Shown piece after piece: positions 44,712 to 54,167 of a DNA stretch of 64,000 bases. The DNA is taken from positions 682,001 through 746,000 of the forward strand of contig NW_024067734.1 of assembly GCF_009389715.1 (NCBI RefSeq), in the 5' to 3' direction. The position numbers and the translations under genes were made by a program. Below the pieces are notes generated by a model. The model was given only the letters and a program-made list of their open reading frames with translations, had not been told where the DNA came from and made no database searches. Numbering within the stretch: position 1 is the first letter of the stretch; each line of letters opens with the position of its first letter. The DNA comes from Phoenix dactylifera (Eukaryota > Streptophyta > Magnoliopsida > Arecales > Arecaceae).

Positions 44712-45650
44712 ACGTTGGCTGATACTTGAGTAATTTTGTAGCCATCCACAGCACCTTCACTGGATGATTTATGGGGCAAAAGGAGCAGGACGACAGGGTA
44801 CAAACGAAGTGTATATCTTTATTTTCATCACCAAACTAATTTGAGAGATGTAGCAACATTGAAACCTATCATTGACTAATAATTCCACATCTTACACACC
44901 TACACCCACAGCGAGCAACATTTCATAAGCCCAAGTTACCTGAAGCAAGCCCAAATCATCCATAAAGGGCCAATTGTGAATTATGAACCTATAACTGAAC
45001 CAAATGAACCAAAGGAACTACCTAAACCATCTGCAGTATAATTGTTTTCTCTGTAGTTTGATAGGACTACTAAACAGAAAGACACACTACCTAAACATCC
45101 ATGAATGATCGGTTCATTTTAACTAAGAGAATATTCCAGTAGTTCATTTGAACATTGACATGAACCTATCCAAGACACTGTGAAAATGAATTACATCACA
45201 GTCAAGCAAGAAAAAACATAGTTCAACGTGTCAAGTGAAGTAGATAGCACATGCACATGGCAGTGTAAAGAGACATGCTATTGGCCCAATTCAAAAAGCG
45301 GAGTCTCTTACGCTTTAGTTCGCAAAGCCACACCCCGACGCTGTATGGACTTGATAGAAAATAGCTGCAAAAAAAATCTCTTTTTCACATAGATAATAGA
45401 TATATAGTTAACTATGCATTAAAATTACAACATTCTTAATAATATAAACATAATAATGAAGATGATTATTACTTGCATAAGTTAATCATCAATACTAATA
45501 ACAATAGCAGTTTCGTAATCTTCAACCATATAATTAGTATGAGGAGTTGGGTCATCTACAAATGAAAAAAAATACAAAATTAAAAATTGAAACATTTTAA
45601 AGCACTAGTATGTAATAAAGTTAGGGATGTCTAGAAATTGAACCTATAAG
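44712..45650. other. Intergenic, no gene recognised
   Basis: No coding match. May contain the downstream non-coding end of the hAT element that follows. Confidence 0.5.
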
Positions 45651-45654
45651 ATGA

Positions 45655-47652
45655 AACAAGGTGTCTCAAAGATAATTTTGTGTGCATATCAATGCCTCAA
45701 CCATATCCGAGGATAGGCTATTATGGAAATCAACCAAAACCTTGCCAGTAGTGTTGATGGCTAACTCAGATGCAACAATAGAAATAGGAATTGCTAAGAT
45801 ATCACGTACCATCCCAGACAATATTGGATATTTGATTCATTGAATCTCCAGTAGTCTAGAATGTCAAAATTTTGATCCTCTAATAGATGAACTTGCTCAA
45901 AAAAGTATATTGCAAGTTATTTTTAATAGTAATATTGATATATTTTAATGCAAGAATCTATATTAGAGATCATAAAATACCTTCTTTTCCAAATACATCT
46001 CCATATTAGAGATGTAGACACCATTTCCTCCACTTGAACATGAGAAAAATTTGTGCCATATGAAATTCTATAATCATCATAAAGATTTTGAAGAACGTTG
46101 TACACTTTCTTGATCTCAAATGAAGCATGATCACCATTACCATAGATTTTCTGAAAGCAATACTTAATAAGCTTCATATTATGTCTTGGATCAAGAACAA
46201 CCCCTACGCCAAGAATGTGAGAGCATTTTTTCCAATATTGGTCAAATTTTTCTTGCATCTTTAAGGCTATCATTATCACAACTGCATTTGAACTCCTAGA
46301 TCTTGAACGAATAGCATCTATATTCTTCAAATTTCATAGAAATACAAATTTGTAGCTGGACTTTTTGTTTGTAAAAAAAATTCAGTTATATGATGGAAAA
46401 TCTTTAAGAAGTTACAAATAATAGTGCCTTAAGACCAATCTTTCTCAGTTGGTGCATCTTCAAAATTAGGATCCCGTGCCTCAAGTTGCATAAACATAGT
46501 CTTGAATCGTATAGCATCATCTAACATAAGATACACAGAATTCCAACGAGTAGGTACATCTATGCATATCGTTTTCTTACTATTCATCTTTATTTGTTTC
46601 ACAATTGCCATAAATGCTTCCAATCTTGCTTGAGATGATTTTATATATTTAACAGCCTCACGGATCCCATGAATAGCACCCTCCACTACCTTCAACCCAT
46701 CCTTCACAATCAAATTAAGAATATGTGCACAACAATGTAGATGAAAGGACTTACCATCCAAAAGTAAATCTCTTCTAAATTATCTTTGAAGTTCCATGGC
46801 CACAATTTGTCTTTGCTGACAAATTATCAAGGGTTATTGAACCCAACTTTTTTTTGATATTCGAAGATAAAATGTAACTAGCTATACAATCACTAATGAG
46901 TAAGCCTGTATGTGGTGAAGAAACCATTTTAAAATTGATAATATGCTTTTTAAGTTTTCAATCATTAGTGATGTAAAGTGCAGTAAGGCACATATATTCC
47001 AATGTCTGATTTGATGTCCACATATCAGATGTTAAGCTGATTCTTTATAGTTTGCCTTAAACAAACCATCAAGTCTTCCTTTTTTTTCTTTTTATATGCT
47101 CTATAGCAATCATATGCAAATGTTGTCCTTGAAACAACACGAAATTCAGGTCTAAGGTTCATAACAAATTTTTGAAAAGCTGGGTGCTCGACTATTGTAA
47201 ATAGCAACTCTTGTAGAATTACCATTTTTGTAAGATTCTTATGGCTTCTCTCTTGATCAAATGAATAGAGGGTCAACTCATTCAACGCAAGACCATCTTT
47301 TAAAGTCACATACCTATTAACTGTTTCTGCCTCCTATCAAGACTTTTAAATTTTTGGACTTACAGTTCTTGATTTGTTTGTGAAGATGACTAGTCCCATT
47401 TTTAGGATCGTCTGCACAAATAAAATGGCGACAATTATATTTAGCCTTCTCGTTTTGGTTTTCTACCTCACTATCATGATTATATATCTCCGACCTCCTC
47501 TTTTTGCTCGCTTGGGAGCTCTCTGTATTAGAGGGCTCCATAGCTTCAAAACGAAGTGTACTTGAAACTTCAGCTGTGTTTTCTTTGCTACCCATCATAC
47601 ACATTAATTTATATCCAAAAACACTTAAGAATACATTTCGACAAGTTTTCAA
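45655..47652 (-). pseudogene. Decayed hAT (Ac-like) transposase, full domain order
   Basis: Minus-strand pieces in order are a BED finger at 47500-47317 (KKRRSEIYNH, YNCRHFICADDPKNGTSHLH), a helical N-terminal part at 47309-47025 (VILQELLFTIVEHPAFQKFV), a core piece at 46761-46429 (CCAHILNLIVKDGLKVV, DVPTRWNSVYLMLDDAI), a DUF4413-like piece at 46330-46000 (KMQEKFDQYWKKCSHIL, VVLDPRHNMKLIKYCF), and a C-terminal dimerisation remnant at 45880-45660 (FDILDYWR and later). Stops and frameshifts separate them. The transposase is inactive. Terminal inverted repeats were not identified. Confidence 0.82.
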
Positions 47653-48262
47653 TTTCTAAACAAATGTAGTATCTAGAATATTATTTTCATTTTTCATAGC
47701 ATGATAGAACTAATAGAGAACCATTAATGATCCATAAGAACTCACAAATCAAAGATGAGAATTGTTCAGAACTTACATTCATCTGAGAATAAACTTGTAA
47801 GTGGATGCAGTGCGTGGTTCAATTTTAGGAAAAATGATGTTTGCATTTTCCATAACCTAAAGTCTAGCTAAACCTACATTACAAGTTTCAGACAAATTTT
47901 CACTTCTTTGGAGCTGCATTGGTTTCTTCAAAGCCCAAACTGATACATTAACTTCTTTGTGATAATTGTTGCTTGTGCCAAGATGATTTCCATATGTTCC
48001 ATAAACAAAACAGAAGTGCAAGATGAATTTTGGAGGACCTCAACTCGGAAGAAATTCTTGTCCGATGGAACCATTATTACTAGACCAGATAATCCAGATT
48101 AGTATAGATAGATGGTTATTAATCCTGAGAATCAAAAGAGTAGATCTTCCAACTCACTAAACAATATCTAAAAGCTCACACCTCACAAATGATATATGGC
48201 AACCATTTAGATATGAGGGATGCAACTCCGATCACAAGAAAAGCCCATTCAAAGGCAAAAAC
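47653..48262. other. Intergenic, no gene recognised
   Basis: AT-rich; no coding match. Could include the end of the hAT element. Confidence 0.5.
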
Positions 48263-49687
48263 TGTTGGGAATTGTATCCTAAATTTCAATCGTCAGCATA
48301 TTGATGATTGAATTTTGTAAATGAATTGACAAATTAATAAAGTATTATTTGGCATTATTCATCATTTTATCTTTAAATGAACTCTTATATGATGAAGTCC
48401 TTAGGACTTATGTTATGATAAAGGAGGATTTGTCTTTGAGTCCTTAAACTTGTTCGCAACCAAATGATATGTTGTTACTAGGATGACAACATTATCGAGA
48501 TTAGGTCGTTGTGTGACATATACGTTGGTTGTCCTCTTAACCAAGGAGTGTGGAGACACTGGTATGCCATACAGGTGAAGTGTAGGAGTACATTTCACTG
48601 AATGTGACCAATTCCGGAATGCTCTACTGTCAAGAGATGTTCCGAGTGGATATGGGTATAAGTTTGGCCCTCTGACCTGAGACCGCAACTTGTGACTAGC
48701 AAACAACTTATTGTACTTTGGTACCGGACTACCTGGATTTCTAATTCAGTGACGGAAGGTCACTGGATGCAGTCAAGTACTTGCGTAGTCAGTTGTGAGT
48801 CGAGATGGAATTGACCCCTCCTGAAAATAGGAGATAATGTCTTGTGATTAATTTAGCAAAACCTTGGCCAGGGTAATCTCAGTGAGGAGTCATGGGATAT
48901 CTAAAGTTAATCACATAATGGATGTACTAATTATAGGGTTGACAGTGAGCTCTAAGTCATCCTGGCATTAGGAGTCAAAGGGATTGAATTATACAGTAAC
49001 CATAGTCCAGGGTTTCAGAATTTTTGCTTCGCATATATTCGGCCTATCCGGACGTCGGGTACCATTGCTAGATGGTCACATCGATTAGTATAGGAAGACG
49101 TTCCTATACTACCGGCTTAGGTTCAAACCTATGAGGTCACACGCATAGAAGTTTTTAGGTTGATCAAATGGCTGATTGATGATTAAGAATCATTCAGGGA
49201 TAATTTGGTCAATTCGATTGACAAATTATCCAAAGCAAAAGTTGCATTAAAATAATTATTAAATTATTGGAGAACTAATTAGCAATTAGATTGCTAATGA
49301 ACTCAATTTGATTGAGTAAATTGGGCTTAGGCTGAGTCAAATTGAATAGGATTCAATTTGGGCTGCATCAGGGTTTGACCTAATTGGATTGGGTTCAACC
49401 CAAGTAGATTGAGCTTGACCCAATTGATGGGACTTGACCCAATTAGATTGGGCTTGATCCAAATCAATTAGAAGATCTTATTTGATGAGGATTATGAGTC
49501 CAAATAATCAGAATTGGATAAGAAGAAGAATCCCTAAATTTTAGGAACCCATCTTTATCTTCTTGGAGAAGAATGACACCTTAATTTATTCCCAATATTT
49601 TCTACGCCTATCCTCTTTATTTTTGGCCAAAAATTGGCATGAGAAGAGAGAAGGCGTGGGGCTATAATTTCTATAAAAATGGCACCT
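48263..49687 (+). repeat. Left part of an LTR split by the Sirevirus-type element
   Basis: Begins TGTTGGGAATTG and reads like the LTR of a copia element. It has a TATA-like TATAAAA at 49672, eleven bases before the insertion. After the insertion the sequence resumes at 60704 and ends CACTTTCA at 61707, followed by a primer-binding site. The whole LTR would be about 2.4 kb. The left boundary is less certain than the right. Confidence 0.55.
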
Positions 49688-50370
49688 TGTTGCCCAGAGA
49701 TGGTCACCCAAGAGGGGGGTGAATTGGGTGTTTTAAAACTTTTTGGCTAATTTAAAAATAAAACACACAAATATATGAACTAAAGCAAAGATAAAGCGAT
49801 AAGAAGAGACAACCACAAACACACGGTTTTATAGTGGTTCGGAGCCTTCACCGCTCCTACATCCACTCCCCAAAGCGCCTTTGGAAATTTCCACTATAAT
49901 CCAAGATTACAGTACGGTAGTTTTGCGAGTTCACTACCCAACTCGTTGTTTTACACCGGGCTCACAACAAACCCAAAACCCCCAATTTCTCTTAGGCTTG
50001 GGACGCCCTTTCCCTTGTTTCAAGTCTCTTGACTGGAACAAGCACCACAATAAAAGAGTGTACAAAAGAATATAAAAGCTCTAGAAAGCAAATATAGCAC
50101 TTATGAACAATGAAACCCGGAAGAATCTTTTTGCCGTTGGAAGTGTGGGAGTTGTTGATTCTTCCGATGTGGGACGCGTAGGGTTGGGTGTGAGCTTTGA
50201 ATCCCGAGCACACGAGAGTGGTTGAGCTTGAAATCGCTTGGGAGACTTGAAAGCACTTGATTTCCTTTCTTGAATGCACTCACTCCCTTGAGCTTTTCTT
50301 TCTAACTTCTCTCTTGAATGATTTTGCTTTTGGTTGGTGAAGAGTTGTTGAGAAGCACTTAAGAGCTCCC

Positions 50371-50378
50371 TTTTATAG
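50371..50378 (-). promoter_or_regulatory. LTR TATA box (copy in 3' LTR)
   Basis: CTATAAAA on the minus strand, about 95 bases downstream of the motif array; transcription would start near 50345. The same box is at 59832-59839 in the 5' LTR, the one expected to drive the element. Confidence 0.7.
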
Positions 50379-50472
50379 CCCAAAAAGCAAATATAGCCGT
50401 TAGAGATAAAGTAGAGAAGATTTGAAATTCAAATCAAACCTAAAAAGCTGTCAGTCGCGTCCCAGGCGCTCC

Positions 50473-51054
50473 GGGGACGTCTCCGCTACAACGAGAGACG
50501 TCTCGCCTATAGGATTTTACTTTTTACTTTATCTGGGGTCGACTCGGCACTTTACGGGGACGTCTCGGCGTGTTAGCGCTTTTTGAGTGGGGACGACTCC
50601 GCTGCTTTGGGGACGACTCCGCTTCTTTATCTCCGAAAATCATGTCCTCTGGAATTTCCTGAGAGAGTCGACTCCGCTCTTTCAGGGGACGTCTCCGCTT
50701 GTCTGCACTTTATGCGTGGGGACGACTCCGCTTTCTCAGGGTCGACTCCGCTTCCTTATCACCGAAAAAACTATTCTCTGGAAAACCCTGAGAGAGCCGT
50801 CTCCGCCATCTTGGGGACGACTCGGGAAGTCTCCTTTTTGCTTGCGGGGACGACTCCGCGTACAGCGGGGACGTCTCGCGCATATCCCTTGAAAAGCGTC
50901 TTTCTGCCGCCACTGAGAGAGTCGACTCCGCTACTGAGAGAGTCGACTCCGCTAACGCGGGGACGACTCGACAGGAGCCGGGGACGTCTCCAAGTGTGCC
51001 AGTTCTTCCTGTTTGTGCCAGAGACGTCTCTGAAACTATCAGGAGACGTCTCGG
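50473..51054. repeat. Array of 20 GACGTC/GACGAC/GTCGAC motifs in U3
   Basis: By eye, 20 occurrences of the pattern GRGWCGWCTCSGC in about 580 bases (for example GGGGACGTCTCCGC, GGGGACGACTCCGC, GAGAGTCGACTCCGC). Many cores are perfect palindromes (GACGTC, GTCGAC). The same array occupies about 59934-60515 in the other LTR. Confidence 0.9.
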
Positions 51055-51242
51055 CTGTCCCTGAACTTTTTCTTTAGCTCAAAATATTCTTCAATAAATT
51101 CATAAAAATTATGGGAACTTGCCTAGACATTTCTTAACAATATTCTAAATAAAACACATGAATTTCTCAATTGAATTGTTAAGATATAATGGAATTTTAC
51201 TCTAGTGTTTTGTATTCATCAAAATCCATTAGGGGGTTAACA

Positions 51243-52119
51243 ATCTCCCCCTTTTTGATGATGACAAAACACTGAGTATATGCAAAATTTGAAATTTAAA
51301 CATATACACAGTATTGATCAGATATACAAGTATAATGTTTTGATTTGAACTAGATACAATGTGCATCACTCAAAATATTCAATTTTCAGTTCTTTCCTTG
51401 TGCATAAGATTGATCTTTATAGTTCTTAAATGATTTTATCATATGAACTGAATTTGAATCAAGTTAGAATGAAATATTGATGCTGAAGATAATTGAAAGC
51501 TAGATTCTTTTTGACTCCCCCTTTCTTTTCCAGAAGGGCAATTATCTTAAAATCAATATTCTTCAATTTTATCTTTTCTAAATTAACTTTGGAGTATGAT
51601 TAAAAAATTTGATATCCATGTCTACTCCCCCTTTCAATATACAATATCTAATTTCTACTCCCCCTTTCAATATACAAATATCTACTATTTAAAAAATTTG
51701 CATTCCATATTCAATATCCATGTCTACTCCCCCTTTCAATATACAAATATCTACTCCCCCTTTTTGTCATCAACATGAAGGGGACAAATTATCCTTTTTA
51801 GTAAAATTCAGCATATTCAAGGTGTGCTCCCCCTGTTTTATGTGCATTGTTTCTTTGTATCAAATTTGAATACTCAAGGTATGTGGTAGGATTTTTATGG
51901 CATATCACACAATCACATACACAATCACAGAAACATATACACAGAATTGGCAATGTACACAAGGTTTTCAAAAGAAATTGTATTCATTCATATGTCATTG
52001 TAGATCTTTGAAGTCAGTACATAGTCAAAAGAAGAAATCATTACAAGTATTGATTTCTAATACAAAAGTGTTTCAAAATGGCCTACGATTTACAAAAAGA
52101 AGATCCTACAGGATATCCA
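51243..52119 (-). other. Region with multiple polypurine-tract-like repeats
   Basis: The tract AAAAAGGGGGAGAT directly precedes the 3' LTR at 51243-51258. Six further GGGGGAG sites (plus-strand CTCCCCC) lie at about 51515, 51625, 51658, 51727, 51754 and 51827, several within a repeated TCTACTCCCCCTTTCAATAT unit. Repeated tracts at this place are reported for Sireviruses (recall). No gene. Confidence 0.8.
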
Positions 52120-53568
52120 TCATCGGCGTCGTTGCTCATGGGGCCTACCAGTTGTACTTTGTGCATAAGCCTTACAGGCTGCATCTATGAAACCATTGAT
52201 AGAATCCATGAGGGTCTTAAAGTGATCTCCCTGTGACTTGTGGAAACCTGCCACAAGTGCTTCAAACTCTAAGGTTGCCATCTCAATTCTGCCTCTAAGT
52301 TGGGCAACTAAGGTGCCCACATTGCCATCTGGCTTTGTCAACTCTTTGAGGCTCTTGGAAATGGCCTTCAAGCTGTCCTTGAGCTCTAATGATCTGCAGG
52401 TTTGGGTGGCACCCACCTCAACTATTTGTTGCTCTTGGGCTTCAATTTGAGCCTTAATTTCCTGCAGCTCTTGTCTGATGGGGGCCAGCTCTGCAGACAT
52501 CATGGATCTCATCTCCTCCCTCATCTGCTGACAAATAACAGATGCTAAGGTGTGCATCTGCTCCTCTGATAGGAAGGAGGGCCCACTGACTGGAGGAGGT
52601 GGTGGCATGGATGTGGAAGGTCCAGCTGAGCTGGAGGGAATATCAGGGATGTCCATGTTGCTAGGTGGAGGAGAGTGATGGTCAGACTCATGATGTGGGA
52701 TCTCAGCCTCTATGGTTTGTGCTTTTCTTTTTGGAACCTTGACCCAAGACCCATCTATCTTGTGAAATTCCATTCTTCTCATTGAGCCCTCATTGTAATA
52801 GTCGGTGTTTCTTAAGGGCTTTGCAGGTTCATTTGATGGAATGGAAACCTTGAAGTGTTTGAAGATTAAGGTAAAGATCATGCCATAGGGTATACTAAAT
52901 CTAGAATACCTATGACATAGGGCAATGTAATTTAGCATGAGTCTAGGAAGGTTTAGAGGGATCCCTAGTAGGATGTGATGCATTATAACTAAGTCTCGCT
53001 CCGAAACAAAATCGAAGCGACCGGTTTTAGGAAATAGGACCCGGTTGACAATGCTTAAAAGGAGTCTCATCTCTGCATTTAGGTCCTGGGAGTTGACAAC
53101 ATCAAGAGGGCCGCAGTCCTCTCTTCCTAAAATTAAGTTTAGAGCTACTTCCCTTTGGGGATGTGAGGTTGGAGCCTCGCCGTCCCTAGGGATTTGCAAA
53201 ACAGTGGATAAGATGTCCTCATTAATTTCTACTAATGTCCCTCGGACATGTGCGGTGAACCCTAAGTCCCCTAAAGCCATATCACTAAACATTTCTCTAA
53301 CAAGGCCGGGGTAGGTCGAGGTATTGAGGGTGCAAAGATGCTCCCACCCTTGGGCTCGGAGTCTCTCTCCAATAGAGAACCCCTCATGATCTAAAAATGC
53401 AAAATCTATGTACCTACCGGTTGTGACTGTGCGATTTGCACAGGAAATCGTTGTGGTTGGCGGAGCAACCGGAGGAGAAGGTGCGGAGGGTTCTTCCCGC
53501 CGTTCCTCACCGTCGCCCGCTACTCTAGGTCGCTTCCCACGGGTCGTCCTAGCTTTCTTTGGTGCCAT
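52120..53568 (-). CDS. Sirevirus ORF3 (putative plant transposon protein / env-like position)
   Basis: 482 residues from ATG 53568. There is a basic start (about 1-25), a Pro/Ala stretch, and then from about 50 to 270 a globular domain resembling the plant 'putative plant transposon protein' family (Pfam Transposase_32 by recall), with FAFLDHEGFSIGERLRAQGW, VRGTLVEINEDIL and LVIMHHILLGIPLNLPRL. A Pro/Ser-rich linker (about 290-325) follows, then a Gln/Glu-rich coiled-coil-like part (about 330-430). I see no signal peptide or convincing membrane segment, so the position is env-like but the protein does not look like an envelope. Function unknown. The frame is fully open. This is the third ORF of the element, behind pol and a 600-base spacer. 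Confidence 0.85.
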   Translation of the reverse strand: MAPKKARTTRGKRPRVAGDGEERREEPSAPSPPVAPPTTTISCANRTVTTGRYIDFAFLDHEGFSIGERLRAQGWEHLCTLNTSTYPGLVREMFSDMALGDLGFTAHVRGTLVEINEDILSTVLQIPRDGEAPTSHPQREVALNLILGREDCGPLDVVNSQDLNAEMRLLLSIVNRVLFPKTGRFDFVSERDLVIMHHILLGIPLNLPRLMLNYIALCHRYSRFSIPYGMIFTLIFKHFKVSIPSNEPAKPLRNTDYYNEGSMRRMEFHKIDGSWVKVPKRKAQTIEAEIPHHESDHHSPPPSNMDIPDIPSSSAGPSTSMPPPPPVSGPSFLSEEQMHTLASVICQQMREEMRSMMSAELAPIRQELQEIKAQIEAQEQQIVEVGATQTCRSLELKDSLKAISKSLKELTKPDGNVGTLVAQLRGRIEMATLEFEALVAGFHKSQGDHFKTLMDSINGFIDAACKAYAQSTTGRPHEQRRR

Positions 53569-54167
53569 GGATGCTAGGATTTGTGATTTAGGGCAAATGG
53601 AGGCTAGGGTTTGTGATTTAGGGCAAATGGAGGCTAGGGCTTTCCGTTTTGGTCGGGAATGAGGGAGAAAGCTCGAGTCGGCTCGAGCAATTTCGACCTA
53701 TTTAAAAAGGCCTCATTCGGTCCCCGAGACGTCTCCGCGACTAAGGTGAGACGTCTCCGCTTGGGGGGACGTCTCTGCGATTTGCCAGAGACGTCTCCGG
53801 CACTGAAAAATTTCAGACTGTATTCTATCTTCTCCCTTTTTTGTTTAATCACCCCAATCAATATGATCTCTTTTGATAAACTTAGAGTGAATTTGTTTGT
53901 GATCCTCCCCCTCAATGATACATCCTATAATAATTTGATAATGATTTTTGAATTATTAATATTGAAATAAGGAACGTTTGACCAAATTTCGAATACCTAT
54001 GAAATAGGCTCTGAAAATATCTCCATGAAGAGTCCAAGGGAGGGTAACCATCCTCCGGAAAGTCAACCAGTTCGTCATTTAGTTTAGATGAATTCATGCT
54101 TTCACTTATGTTTGCCTTGAGGTGGATTACTAGTTCGAGTAGCAAAGCAATGCAATACAAGTTCAAT
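53569..54167 (-). other. Spacer between pol and ORF3 with GACGTC cluster
   Basis: Non-coding. At 53725-53803 it holds four copies of the GAGACGTCTCC-type motif of the LTR. A direct duplication of GATTTAGGGCAAATGGAGGCTAGGG-type sequence, cut here to its start GATTTAGGGCAAATGG, covers about 53584-53640 near the ORF3 start. This spacer may hold an internal promoter or splice acceptor for ORF3 (inference). Confidence 0.65.
53725..53803. repeat. Internal cluster of four GACGTC motifs
   Basis: GAGACGTCTCCGC occurs twice, then GGGGACGTCTCTGC and AGAGACGTCTCCGG, the same motif as in U3, about 160-240 bases upstream of the ORF3 start on the minus strand. Confidence 0.9.

Larger units (their letters stand above)
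49688..51242 (-). repeat. 3' LTR of the Sirevirus-type element
   Basis: 1555 bases. On the minus strand U3 runs from 51242 to about 50345 and carries the 20-copy GACGTC/GTCGAC array (50473-51054), then a TATA box. R-U5 follows to 49688. The open frames on the plus strand are translations of the array. Confidence 0.93.

Noticed and set aside
50583-51077. 164-residue plus-strand frame in the Sirevirus-type LTR (also 60044-60427)
   Set aside because: It is a translation of the GACGTC motif array, antisense to the element, and degenerates between the two LTRs.
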